Positions 8,153 through 16,651 of a stretch of 64,000 nucleotides of DNA are shown here, piece by piece. Within the stretch, counting starts at the first letter, position 1, and the number at the start of each line of letters is the position of its first letter. Origin of the DNA: JAJCYX01 sp965243825 (lineage in GTDB: Bacteria > Chloroflexota > Dehalococcoidia > Lucifugimonadales > Lucifugimonadaceae); NCBI GenBank assembly GCA_965243825.1, contig CBDEVT010000001.1, positions 1,736,001 to 1,800,000 of the forward strand, written 5' to 3'. Made by a program: the position numbers and the translations under genes. Below the pieces are notes generated by a model that made no database searches, was not told the DNA's origin, and saw only the letters and a list, made by a program, of their open reading frames with translations.

Positions 8153-8884
8153 ATGGATGCACTGGCAGCGGGTCTCCTAATCATCGGTGCCTACTTCTTT
8201 GGCGCTATTCCGACCTCCTACTGGCTGGCACGTTTAGTTCGCGGAATAGACATCCGCAAATATGGCAGCGGAAACGTAGGCATCTCTAATTTCGCCAGGC
8301 ATGTCGGTAAGCGATGGTCTATTGCAGTCATCGTGTTCGATGTCGCTATCAAGGGACCTCTACCGGTCTTGATTGCGTCGAGTAAGTTGCTCGACCTTGG
8401 GCTAACTGTCGAGGTGCTTGCCGGTCTTTCTGTGATCGTTGGTCACAACTGGTCCATCTTCATTCGCTTCTCAGGCGGCAGAGGAATGGGCACCGTACTG
8501 GGAGTAGTAGGTTCGCTAAGCTACTTGTTAGTCGGACTCTACCTGCTGACCTCATTCACGATCTGGCTTGTCACCTGGTGGATAACGGGTCGCAGAGATA
8601 GCGCTGTGAGCTGGGGCATCTCTGCTGTCCTTCTGCCTATCTACACGGTGTTGATCGACTTGCCAGTCGAGGTTACCTATTACACCTTGGCTTTTCTGGG
8701 TATCACGATCATCAAGCGAGCCACTTCAAACGACCCTTCGTACTGGAGAGAAGTGGATGGTGTGCTTGCTGGAGTCAAACTGCTCCTGGTTCGTGTGCTA
8801 TTCGACCGAGACACTCTCTCGAAGGAACGGTGGGTCGGGCGTCAGCCAATCACAGGACGTCCTCCACAGGATCCTCCGGCCTAG
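8153..8884 (+). CDS. plsY: Acyl-phosphate:glycerol-3-phosphate acyltransferase PlsY-like
   Basis: Integral membrane enzyme of phospholipid synthesis that moves the acyl group from acyl-phosphate to glycerol-3-phosphate. The three PlsY motifs are visible: GAIPTSYWLARLVRGIDIRK followed by YGSGNVGISN, VIVGHNWSIFIRFSGGRGMGT, and a later hydrophobic segment leading to TSNDPSYWRE. At 243 residues it is slightly longer than usual (about 200) because of a Pro-rich C-terminal tail. There are about five to six hydrophobic segments. ATG at 8153, 9 nt after the preceding gene and without a clear ribosome-binding site, suggesting coupled translation. Confidence 0.88.
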   Translation: MDALAAGLLIIGAYFFGAIPTSYWLARLVRGIDIRKYGSGNVGISNFARHVGKRWSIAVIVFDVAIKGPLPVLIASSKLLDLGLTVEVLAGLSVIVGHNWSIFIRFSGGRGMGTVLGVVGSLSYLLVGLYLLTSFTIWLVTWWITGRRDSAVSWGISAVLLPIYTVLIDLPVEVTYYTLAFLGITIIKRATSNDPSYWREVDGVLAGVKLLLVRVLFDRDTLSKERWVGRQPITGRPPQDPPA

Positions 8885-8940
8885 GTCCATCGTCTAACTG
8901 AAACACTCGCTTCGGAAACCAATCAGCTAGACTCAGTTCG

Positions 8941-9501
8941 ATGCAGCAAGAATCACGTTCGCCTCAGGATTTGGGACAGACCTATTGCCTGCGGCACCCG
9001 AATACAGAATCGAATCTCAGATGTGGTAGATGTGGAGATCTCATCTGCCCGCGGTGCATGGTTACTTCGCCGGTTGGAGCAAGGTGTCCCGATTGTTCCC
9101 GCATAGGACGTCCCGCAATCCTTGACACTTCGTCGTCAGAGATGGGGCGAGCAATCCTGTTCGCCCTTGGCTCGGCGGTCTTAAGTGCGCTGTTGTTCAG
9201 TGTGATCATTCGACTTTTGGTCGAAATAGCGATACTGGGCAGCATCGGCTTCATTCTGGTCGCTGGTGGTCTGGCCGGCATCGGTTATGTGGTTGGAGAG
9301 GCCGTCAGGTTCGGGTCTGGAAAGAAGATAGACAGAAGGCTCAGGTACGTTGCCGCGGGGGGAGTCTTCGTCGCGTGGGTGGCTGTGGCGGCATGGCTTC
9401 CGATACTTAGTGTCTCTTCAAACCTGCTTATATCGAACTTCGGCGGAATCATCGGTTTGATAATTGCCTTCTACGTGGCCACCAGTAGGATTCGAGTATA
9501 A
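8941..9501 (+). CDS. Membrane protein with N-terminal B-box-like zinc finger
   Basis: 186 residues. The N-terminal 45 residues carry CLRHPN, CGRCGDLICPRCM and CPDCSR, a cross-brace zinc finger like the one found ahead of many bacterial rhomboid-type and other membrane proteins. Three to four transmembrane helices follow (roughly 62-85, 92-115, 130-150, 155-178). No rhomboid GxSG/His catalytic motifs are seen, so protease activity is not proposed. It sits 56 nt after plsY on the same strand and ends in a hairpin shared with the convergent gene. Function unknown. Confidence 0.75.
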   Translation: MQQESRSPQDLGQTYCLRHPNTESNLRCGRCGDLICPRCMVTSPVGARCPDCSRIGRPAILDTSSSEMGRAILFALGSAVLSALLFSVIIRLLVEIAILGSIGFILVAGGLAGIGYVVGEAVRFGSGKKIDRRLRYVAAGGVFVAWVAVAAWLPILSVSSNLLISNFGGIIGLIIAFYVATSRIRV

Positions 9502-9533
9502 ATCCCGACAAAAGTTAGACTTTCGTCGGGATT
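9501..9533. terminator. Bidirectional terminator-like hairpin between convergent genes
   Basis: AATCCCGAC (9501-9509) pairs perfectly with GTCGGGATT (9525-9533), and inside it AAAG pairs with CTTT, giving a near-continuous hairpin. It begins at the last base of the plus-strand stop codon and contains the stop of the minus-strand epimerase (9515-9517), so it can serve both transcripts. T-tracts are short on both sides. Confidence 0.65.
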
Positions 9534-10537
9534 ATCTCGCCGCTTTCTCCGGCACGGAACCTGAGAGCCTCGTCGACCATCTCTTGTGCACTCAACTGTG
9601 GATCGTATCCGAAGTCGTTTTTAGCGGCCGAAAGGTCATATTCGTAGAACGTCGGGTTCATCGGTAAATTGACCCTCGTGACAGGCGCGCCGATCGCGTC
9701 GGCCATGTACGGAACAATCGAATCCCAGGTAAACGGTTCTTTCGAGGCGAGCTGGTATGTTTTGCCGAAAGTTTTTGGATTCCCGACAGCTTTGTCGTAC
9801 GCGTGGACGATCTCGCGCACTTCGATCATCTGCTTTTTCCATGGACGGCCTTTGCGATCACAGGCGATTACAAGGTGAGGGTCCCCTTCGTAAGCGGTCT
9901 TCATCTGCTGGTACGTGGCCTTGCCTTCTTCATCTGTTCGATTCTCGAACTGCTGTATGAAGTGCTTAAGGTGGAACTGACCGAAATCAAGGATTTCACC
10001 TGCTCCCCAGACGTTCGAAAATCGAATGACGGTTGCTCGCAAATTTTCGTGACGAACATAGCGATCTACCAGATGCTCATCGAGTACTTTCGTGTAGCCG
10101 TACCAGTCAGTCGTGGCAAGCGGCAGCGAATCTTCCCTGATTGGTTCAGAAATGCCGTCTGACGGATACTTCTGCATCGTTGCATCAGTACTGGTCAGAA
10201 TCACGTGTTTGAGCGAATCTCCAAGCTCAAGTGCAGCTTCGAGTACGTTGAACGTGCCTTTTACATTCGTATCGAAGTACTGTTCCGGGGTGAACGGTCC
10301 ACCAGCCTGGAAAGCCGCTCCAAGGTGGAGGATCACATCCTGACCCTGAGCGGCTGCTTTGACCTCAGCATTGGAAGCCAGGTCGCCTTCGATGATCTCG
10401 GCGCCAACTTGCTTGAGCTTTTCTGACTGTCGGTCCCCCGGCCAGACGAAGCCACGTACGTTGTGTCCGCTGCTCAAGAAATGCCGAGCGACGTTTGCAC
10501 CGACACGACCCGTGATACCGGTAACCAGGATGTTCAT
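9515..10537 (-). CDS. NAD-dependent epimerase/dehydratase (extended SDR)
   Basis: 340-residue extended short-chain dehydrogenase/reductase. The N-terminal Rossmann glycine motif is NILVTGITGRVGANVA, an acidic residue follows in IIEGDL, a Ser/Thr strand is ILTSTDA, and the catalytic pair is YGYTK near residue 145. The substrate-binding C-terminal domain suggests a nucleotide-sugar or sugar-acid epimerase/dehydrogenase. It is the last gene of a minus-strand cluster with two enolase-superfamily enzymes, a D-aminoacylase-like hydrolase and a cupin (gaps of 57 nt or less), so it probably acts on a sugar or sugar-acid intermediate. The true substrate is unknown. Confidence 0.85.
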   Translation of the reverse strand: MNILVTGITGRVGANVARHFLSSGHNVRGFVWPGDRQSEKLKQVGAEIIEGDLASNAEVKAAAQGQDVILHLGAAFQAGGPFTPEQYFDTNVKGTFNVLEAALELGDSLKHVILTSTDATMQKYPSDGISEPIREDSLPLATTDWYGYTKVLDEHLVDRYVRHENLRATVIRFSNVWGAGEILDFGQFHLKHFIQQFENRTDEEGKATYQQMKTAYEGDPHLVIACDRKGRPWKKQMIEVREIVHAYDKAVGNPKTFGKTYQLASKEPFTWDSIVPYMADAIGAPVTRVNLPMNPTFYEYDLSAAKNDFGYDPQLSAQEMVDEALRFRAGESGEIIPTKV

Positions 10538-10582
10538 TTATGCCTCAAGTCTCTGGAATTCAAGCTGATAGGAATGTTGTGG

Positions 10583-11794
10583 CTAGGAGATGACAGATTC
10601 GTGCTGTTTGTATACTCGGCTATAGAGCTCGTCATCGATATGTATACCCAGTCCGGGTGTGTCGGGAACCCGGTAGCAGCCGTTCTCGAATTCGTACCCT
10701 TCCATCCTGTAGAGATCGAAGTGCAGGGTTGAATCCTCGGCGATGACGAAGCGCTCTGTCACGGCACCGAACTGTATATCACCTCGAAGGCCAATAGCCG
10801 CAGCGTTGTAATTGTGAGGACAGATCATAGTGGAGTAGCCAGCCTCCTCTATGTCTTCAGCCAACCGGTGGAATGGCCAGAATCCCATGTCGAGCATGTC
10901 CGGTTGAATACCGTCCAGTAGCTTTTCCTCCATCAATTGCCAGTAGATCGTGTTGCGGCCCCGATGACTTTCGCCGTCGACGATCATCGTGTCCGGTGAA
11001 TAGCGATCTCGCCAGTCTCTGAGCTTCCGGTAGTCGTCGACATTTTCTGTAACCATCTCCTCAACCCAGAAGACATTCGAAGAAGCCGTTTCCCGCACAA
11101 AATCTTCCAGCAGGTCGAGTTTGCCGTCGTACCCATTATTCGCATCCACAAGAACCTTGATATCCGGGCCAACGGCTTCACGGACTGAGTTCACGACCTC
11201 TATGTCTCTGGCGACCCCTGCCATCGGTTCGAACCAACGTCCAGGCCTGCCGAGTTTCAGCTTCATCGCTCGCCAGCCCTTGTCAATCGCCTCCACAGCT
11301 TCTTTGACAACCGCTCCTGCGCCAAGCTCTGGATGAACCAGGTCCTGGAAATACAGACTGGAGTCATAGCCCTCTACACAATCGCGGAGCTTATCGCCTA
11401 GCAGGGCATAAGTGGGGACTTCAAGAGCCCGGCCCATGAGATCAAAGATTGCGAAATCTATGAAACCGTTGGATCGAAGCAGATCTTCCCATCGCGAGTT
11501 GACACCGGTGACTCTGCCACCTGTTACTTGATAGAACTCGAAGATGTCTCGGCCAATCAACTGACCGAGCAGCGAATGTAGATCGGCCAGTTTGCCCCTG
11601 TTCATGAACGGACGAGCGTTAGTCACACCGGTCAGACCGCTGTCGGTTTTGATTTGCAGCAACCACTCGCGCTGGTTATAGCCGTAGTTCTCACTCTTGG
11701 AATTTCTGCCGACTATTCGGCCTTTTCCTGGAGCGCCGAAGTAAGTCTCGATAGGCGCTATATGTACTGATTGGATTTTGTGTTGGTCGGGCAT
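10583..11794 (-). CDS. Enolase-superfamily protein, mandelate racemase-like (copy 1 of tandem pair)
   Basis: 403 residues. The N-terminal capping domain is followed by the barrel with the expected residues: MKLKLG (the KxK base pair) near 176, VDANNGYD (metal Asp) near 217, WVEEM (metal Glu), DGES (third acidic ligand) and ICPHNYN (catalytic His). This fits the mandelate racemase/muconate cycloisomerase branch: abstraction of a proton next to a carboxylate, followed by dehydration or racemisation. ATG at 11794 with AGGA seven bases upstream. Its neighbour at 11852 is a paralog with the same residues but clearly different sequence, suggesting an old duplication with specialised substrates. Substrate unknown. 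Confidence 0.85.
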   Translation of the reverse strand: MPDQHKIQSVHIAPIETYFGAPGKGRIVGRNSKSENYGYNQREWLLQIKTDSGLTGVTNARPFMNRGKLADLHSLLGQLIGRDIFEFYQVTGGRVTGVNSRWEDLLRSNGFIDFAIFDLMGRALEVPTYALLGDKLRDCVEGYDSSLYFQDLVHPELGAGAVVKEAVEAIDKGWRAMKLKLGRPGRWFEPMAGVARDIEVVNSVREAVGPDIKVLVDANNGYDGKLDLLEDFVRETASSNVFWVEEMVTENVDDYRKLRDWRDRYSPDTMIVDGESHRGRNTIYWQLMEEKLLDGIQPDMLDMGFWPFHRLAEDIEEAGYSTMICPHNYNAAAIGLRGDIQFGAVTERFVIAEDSTLHFDLYRMEGYEFENGCYRVPDTPGLGIHIDDELYSRVYKQHESVIS

Positions 11795-11851
11795 CAGTTT
11801 TCCTGTGGTGGAGAAATATATGTATCGGTTGAAACACTCTGATGTGAGATG

Positions 11852-13033
11852 CTAGCCAGCCTTCCATTCATGGGATGCGTACCTGGATCCGAACATCTCT
11901 TCATCGATCTCGATACCGAGGCCAGGCTTTTTCTCTACGGTGTACGCTCCGTTTTTGAACTCCGGGAATGCTCCGTAGATGTGAGGATGATTCCTCTCAT
12001 CTTCAAGGGAAACGAAGGTATCGGTAGCAGCGCCAAAAGCGATATCTGCAAACGTCCCATACGTCCCATTCCCAAAGTTGTGAGGAATTGATCGGACGCC
12101 GGTGCCATCAAGAGCACGATTGATCTCCATCCATTTCAAAAACCCGGCGCTGACAATGTCCGGCTGGTAGCCGTCGATCAGCCCGGCGTCGATCAGATCC
12201 TGGAAGGTGTTGCTGATGGGTTCCCTGTCGACTTCGCCGCAAACGAGCAGTGCATTAGATCCATGTTTGGCCTGCATCTCGCGCATCGTCTTGTAGCCAT
12301 CGACATTGTGCGTGATCATCTCTTCCAGCCAGAAGATATCGGCCGGCGTGGTCTCCTTGATGAACTGGTCGAGGAGATCAAGGTGGCCATCGTAGCCAAA
12401 GTTTGCGTCTACATATATCTGGAAGTCGGGTCCGACAGCATCACGGACACCTAAGACAACTTCGATATCGCGCCTCATACCCGCTGCGGGCAGCATCCAC
12501 CGTCCGCCTCGGCCTGTCTTAATCTTGAGAGCCCTGTATCCAGCCTCTTTCGCCTCGACAGCTTCTTCAGCGACTTGTTTCGCTCCCTTCTGGGGAACGA
12601 GAAAGTCCTGGAAGTACAGCGTTGTGTCGTAGGCCGGAATCTTGTCCCGCACCTGGCCACCGAGTAGATCAATTGCCGAGATTCCATGCACTTTGCCGTA
12701 CAGATCGAATGCCAGTGTTGAGAGCCACGGCTCGTTCCGAAATAAAGAAGTTGTCGATTCACCCGCGCCTCTCACTACACCATCTTCAACCTGCAACATC
12801 GAGTCGATTTCCAGGCCGATGAGCCCCCCTTTCAGAAACGACAGCAGGTCTTCGACGCGCCTTGAGCGCATGAATCGATTGGCGATGACAATGCCTTCGA
12901 CACCGTCGCTCGTCTTTGCTCGTAAAACCCACTCCAGTCGTTGCACGCCGATGTTGTCAATGTAGGCGTTCTTACCGAGCTCTTTTCGATAGTGGGATGG
13001 AACCGGTGTGACCGATACTTCGGTGATCTTCAT
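11852..13033 (-). CDS. Enolase-superfamily protein, mandelate racemase-like (copy 2 of tandem pair)
   Basis: 393 residues, paralog of the downstream gene. Active-site landmarks: ALKIKTGRGGRW (KxK), VDANFGYD, WLEEM, LVCGE and SIPHNFGNG, which supply the two-base machinery and three metal ligands of the enolase superfamily. The shared 'GRGGRW/GRPGRW' segment after KxK and the YFQD motif in both copies mark them as one subfamily. ATG at 13033 with AGGAAA upstream. It lies between the deacylase and the first copy with gaps of 43 and 57 nt, so one operon is likely. It probably processes an acid sugar or related hydroxyacid; no closer call is possible. Confidence 0.85.
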   Translation of the reverse strand: MKITEVSVTPVPSHYRKELGKNAYIDNIGVQRLEWVLRAKTSDGVEGIVIANRFMRSRRVEDLLSFLKGGLIGLEIDSMLQVEDGVVRGAGESTTSLFRNEPWLSTLAFDLYGKVHGISAIDLLGGQVRDKIPAYDTTLYFQDFLVPQKGAKQVAEEAVEAKEAGYRALKIKTGRGGRWMLPAAGMRRDIEVVLGVRDAVGPDFQIYVDANFGYDGHLDLLDQFIKETTPADIFWLEEMITHNVDGYKTMREMQAKHGSNALLVCGEVDREPISNTFQDLIDAGLIDGYQPDIVSAGFLKWMEINRALDGTGVRSIPHNFGNGTYGTFADIAFGAATDTFVSLEDERNHPHIYGAFPEFKNGAYTVEKKPGLGIEIDEEMFGSRYASHEWKAG

Positions 13034-13076
13034 TCGGCGTTTCCTGTCGATAGTGAAGCCTTGATGTTTCGCAAGT

Positions 13077-14570
13077 TCATGCAGTGCCTCTTCTCAAAGC
13101 TCGGCCAGCCCTGGCATGGGTGTGTTTGCCATCTCGAACGACGAACTGACCGTTGACGATGACATGAGGCAAGCCGTCCGGACCATTTCTAGGGTCTTCA
13201 AACGTCGCTCGGTCAATCACCTTGCCTGCATCGAAAAGCACAATGTCCGCGAATGCACCGGACCGTATCTCTCCCCGGTCTTTCAGGGCAAACTTTTTCG
13301 CAGGTAAGCCAGACATTCGCCAGATGGCGTCGGCGAGCGAGATGATGCCTTCGTCCCGCACGTACTTCCCGAGAATGCGCGGGTAGGTGCCCCATGCTCG
13401 TGGATGAGGTTTGGAGCCACGGTCAAGACCGTCTGTACCGATCATGGTGGAGGGATGCGCCATGACCATGCGCACATCACCCTCGTCCATCCCGAAGGCC
13501 GCAACGAGGATGTCATTGCCGTGTTCAGACAGCAGGCGTCTCGCTGCATCTTCGCCAGGAAGATCCCACTCTTCTACGAAGCTTTGCAGGTCTCTGCCTT
13601 CCAGTTCCGGAGCGTCTGGTACTGAGCAAAGAAGCACTTCATCTGGTGCGGAACGTCCCATGGCCCCGCCACTACCTGAACTGAACGTGCCGTTTTGCAC
13701 TAAAGCGAAAAGCATGGTGCTACGTGCCGTGTAGGGGTATTGGTCCGCGGTCACATCCAGGCCTTTTGACTGCGCAGTTTCGATCCTTTCCAGAGAACGA
13801 GATACCTTGCCCCAGTTTTCTTTACCAACGGCCTTATGATGGGAGATCTCAACTCCACAGCCGGCCGATTCTCCGATGCCGATCGTCTCCTGTACAGCGT
13901 CCAGTAAGCCTTCACCTTCGTTTCGCATGTGCGAGACGTAGATTCCGTCTTTAGCTGAGACTTCTTCAGCCAGTGCAACCACTTCGTCCGTCTCCGAATA
14001 CCGCCCAGGCTCGTACACGAGCCCTGTTGATAAGCCGACCGCACCGGCTTCCATACCCTCGGCCACCAACGCACGCATCTGGGTGAGTTCATCGGTTGTA
14101 GGTGCGCGTTTCTCGATCCCGCCCATCGCGGCTCGCCGAACAGTATGATGCCCAACTAGCGCTGCGACGTTGAGAGACGGTCGATTCTCATCTACAGATT
14201 CGAGATATCCTGCGTAACCTTTCCATGGTTTGATGTCGCCTTCGTCTTCACGAATAGCCTTCATCTGGGCTCGCGCTGCGTCATACGGAGCCGCCCCGAA
14301 TCCACAGTTGCCAACAACTACGGTCGTAATGCCCTGTAACGCGTTGTGTGTGACATCTGGCTCAGTCAGTACCTGGAAATCGTCGTGCGAATGAACATCG
14401 ATGAAGCCGGGTGCCGCGACGAGACCCTTCCCATCGAGTTCCGATGACGCCTCCCCCAGAACCTCACCAACAATAGAAATGCGATCTCCATCGATTCCTA
14501 TATCAGCTTGTACTCCGGCCGATCCCGTGCCATCAATGACGATCGCGTTTCGAATGATTAAGTCGTGCAT
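13077..14570 (-). CDS. N-acyl-D-amino-acid deacylase (amidohydrolase family)
   Basis: 497-residue metal-dependent amidohydrolase. Landmarks are the N-terminal beta-sandwich with NAIVIDGTG, the first barrel motif APGFIDVHSHDD near 55, GNCGFGAAP (Cys ligand typical of D-aminoacylases) near 93, GLSTGLVYEPG near 168, YVSHMRNEG and ISHHKAVG. The C-terminus returns to the sandwich (GAFADIVLFDAGKV). The family hydrolyses N-acyl-D-amino acids or D-hydantoin-like amides; here it may liberate a D-amino acid or sugar-linked amide feeding the neighbouring racemase-like enzymes. ATG at 14570; the cupin lies 35 nt upstream in the same orientation. Confidence 0.85.
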   Translation of the reverse strand: MHDLIIRNAIVIDGTGSAGVQADIGIDGDRISIVGEVLGEASSELDGKGLVAAPGFIDVHSHDDFQVLTEPDVTHNALQGITTVVVGNCGFGAAPYDAARAQMKAIREDEGDIKPWKGYAGYLESVDENRPSLNVAALVGHHTVRRAAMGGIEKRAPTTDELTQMRALVAEGMEAGAVGLSTGLVYEPGRYSETDEVVALAEEVSAKDGIYVSHMRNEGEGLLDAVQETIGIGESAGCGVEISHHKAVGKENWGKVSRSLERIETAQSKGLDVTADQYPYTARSTMLFALVQNGTFSSGSGGAMGRSAPDEVLLCSVPDAPELEGRDLQSFVEEWDLPGEDAARRLLSEHGNDILVAAFGMDEGDVRMVMAHPSTMIGTDGLDRGSKPHPRAWGTYPRILGKYVRDEGIISLADAIWRMSGLPAKKFALKDRGEIRSGAFADIVLFDAGKVIDRATFEDPRNGPDGLPHVIVNGQFVVRDGKHTHARAGRALRRGTA

Positions 14571-14605
14571 GCTTGCTTTCTCAGGTTGAGCAGAGTGGCG
14601 ATCGG

Positions 14606-14974
14606 CTAGGTTCCCGCATATACGACATCGTCTTCACCGATATATTCACCTGTTTGCACTTCGATGATCTCTAACGGGTCCACAGACGAGTAATTTTCTA
14701 CTCGATACTCAAACGTTCTTGCGATCTCGACAGACTGTCCTCTCCCGAGAGTTTGTTCTTTACCGTCGACCAACACCTTTGCGGTGCCACGCGCAACAAC
14801 CCACTGCAAGTCCTGGTGGCGATGCCATCGCAGTTCCATTGAATTCAGAGGACTTATTGTGAGCCGTGTCGTTCTGAAGCCAGGACCGGAGGCAAGAAAT
14901 TCTGAGAAGCCCCAGGAATGTTTTTCTCTTTTTGCAGGTGGTTTTCTGAACGTTACGGGCTCGTTGCCAGGCAT
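14606..14974 (-). CDS. Cupin-domain protein (mannose-6-phosphate isomerase type II-like)
   Basis: 122-residue single-domain cupin. Metal-ligand motif 1 is LRWHRHQDLQWVVARG and motif 2 lies in GQSVEIARTFEYRVENYS, with the 'RGTAKVLVDGKEQTLGRG' stretch seen in the C-terminal cupin of mannose-6-phosphate isomerase/GMP fusions. It may be a free sugar-phosphate isomerase-like or small-molecule binding cupin. ATG at 14974 has AAGGA nine bases upstream; a TTG sits directly before it. It is the first gene of the minus-strand catabolic cluster, divergent from the sulfatase (162 nt apart). Confidence 0.75.
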   Translation of the reverse strand: MPGNEPVTFRKPPAKREKHSWGFSEFLASGPGFRTTRLTISPLNSMELRWHRHQDLQWVVARGTAKVLVDGKEQTLGRGQSVEIARTFEYRVENYSSVDPLEIIEVQTGEYIGEDDVVYAGT

Positions 14975-15135
14975 CAATTAATCCTTGATGTTGAGTACCG
15001 TGAGGATTCTACTCAGGTCCTGGCGGTTGTGTGCGGGGTCGGTGACATCATGCGAGATCCCGCGTATTCTTGCGCCCCGGTAAACGAACGTTTTCTGCTT
15101 CAGATTTCAAGTCCAGTTGAAAAGAGTGCGACTCG

Positions 15136-16602
15136 ATGGCTGACCGCCCAAATATCCTTTTTATCCTCACTGATCAACAGCGGTACGACACCCTGGCCTG
15201 TTATGGCAACGACTGGGCAGAAGTTCCGAATCTGAACGCACTGGCGGAAGAGAGCTTTGTGTTCGATGCTGCCTATGTGACTCAACCTGTATGCACTCCT
15301 GCTCGTGCTTCGATCATGACTGGCCTGTATCCGCAGTCGACAGGTCTACATCGCAACAACATTCCTCTTCCTGCAGACGTGCCGGTGATTGCAGAGATGG
15401 CACCTGAAGAGTATTTCTCGGCGCACTTCGGGAAGTGGCATCTCGGTGATGACACGATCAGGCAACGCGGATTCGATCACTGGGTCAGCGTGGAGGATTT
15501 CCATCGTCGCGGGTACACCAAGCGTGAGTACAGGTACGCAGAGGCCGACTACAACCAGCATCTGCGTGACCATGGTGTCGAGGTTCCATCCTGGAAAGTT
15601 TCGTACGAAGGATGGGTCGGTGGTGCCAACCTCCCTGAAGAGGTCACGCAGGCCGGTTTCCTTGGCAAGGCTGCCTCAGAGTTCATCACGGACTACGCGT
15701 CAGGTGAACACTCAGAGCAGCCATTACTGATGTATCTCAATTTCTTTGAGCCGCACCCACCTTACACAGGACCGCTCAATGATCTGTATGACCCGGCCGA
15801 GTTGCCGGTTGGACCTGCATTTCTAAAGCGGCCTGATGATGGATCCCTGGTGAACCGCCTTCGATCTGATTACTACATGGGAGGCGGTCTTAACCCGCTG
15901 GGTGCAGCTGGCGGAGACGTTCATGACACGACCACGGAAGAAGGCTGGCGCAAGCTGCGAGCGCAGTACTTCGCAAATGTCACTCTGGTTGACCGGCAAC
16001 TAGGAAAAGTCTTCACAGCGCTCAAAGAAAATGGAATGTGGGACAACACTGTGATCGTGTTCACCAGCGAGCATGGTGAGATGGGCGGCGATCACGGCAT
16101 GCTCGAGAAGCGGTCGCTGTATGAGCAGGCTTCGCGTGTTCCGATGTTGATTCGCGTTCCCGGCCTGAACAAGAAACAGACACGCGTTCCAGGGTCTCTG
16201 GGCCAGGTCGACCTTGTGCCGACCCTTCTTGAGCTCATGGGACAAAAAGTACCAGATCACTTGCAGGGTGAATCACGAGTCCCGGTCCTGAACGGCGAAA
16301 AATCGCTTGCGGGTAACGAGGTCTTCGTGCAGTGGAACGGTATGGGCGACCGAAATCTGGGCTCACCCGCTATCAATCGGATGGTTGCCGTTCCATGGCG
16401 AAGTGTTGTCACAAGTGACCGATGGAAACTGAACCTGTCTCCGGGTGATCAGTGCGAACTCTACGATTTGAACAGTGATCCGACGGAGTTGGAAAACCTG
16501 TTCGACAAGCCAGAGCATCGCGATCGGGTGCGACAGATGGCGGCGATGATCCGAATCTGGCAACAGGAGACCGGAGACACAATGGCACTACCCGCTGTGT
16601 AG
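15136..16602 (+). CDS. Arylsulfatase-family sulfatase
   Basis: 488-residue type I sulfatase/phosphodiesterase. NILFILTDQQRYDTLACYGN carries the first metal ligands, and QPVCTPARAS near residue 52 is the C-x-P-x-R motif whose Cys is converted to formylglycine. FGKWHLGDD, and later TSEHGEMGGDHGMLEK near 312, complete the active site. No signal peptide is visible at the N-terminus (MADRPNILFI), so the enzyme appears cytoplasmic, acting on imported sulfated sugars or other sulfate esters. It is divergent from the cupin/enolase cluster and may share control. A formylglycine-generating enzyme is not in the window, although EgtB near 40 kb has a related fold. Confidence 0.92.
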   Translation: MADRPNILFILTDQQRYDTLACYGNDWAEVPNLNALAEESFVFDAAYVTQPVCTPARASIMTGLYPQSTGLHRNNIPLPADVPVIAEMAPEEYFSAHFGKWHLGDDTIRQRGFDHWVSVEDFHRRGYTKREYRYAEADYNQHLRDHGVEVPSWKVSYEGWVGGANLPEEVTQAGFLGKAASEFITDYASGEHSEQPLLMYLNFFEPHPPYTGPLNDLYDPAELPVGPAFLKRPDDGSLVNRLRSDYYMGGGLNPLGAAGGDVHDTTTEEGWRKLRAQYFANVTLVDRQLGKVFTALKENGMWDNTVIVFTSEHGEMGGDHGMLEKRSLYEQASRVPMLIRVPGLNKKQTRVPGSLGQVDLVPTLLELMGQKVPDHLQGESRVPVLNGEKSLAGNEVFVQWNGMGDRNLGSPAINRMVAVPWRSVVTSDRWKLNLSPGDQCELYDLNSDPTELENLFDKPEHRDRVRQMAAMIRIWQQETGDTMALPAV

Positions 16603-16651
16603 TCCGTTTCGATAGCTATAGCTGTCTGGGCGTCTGGGTTTATAGCCGCTC

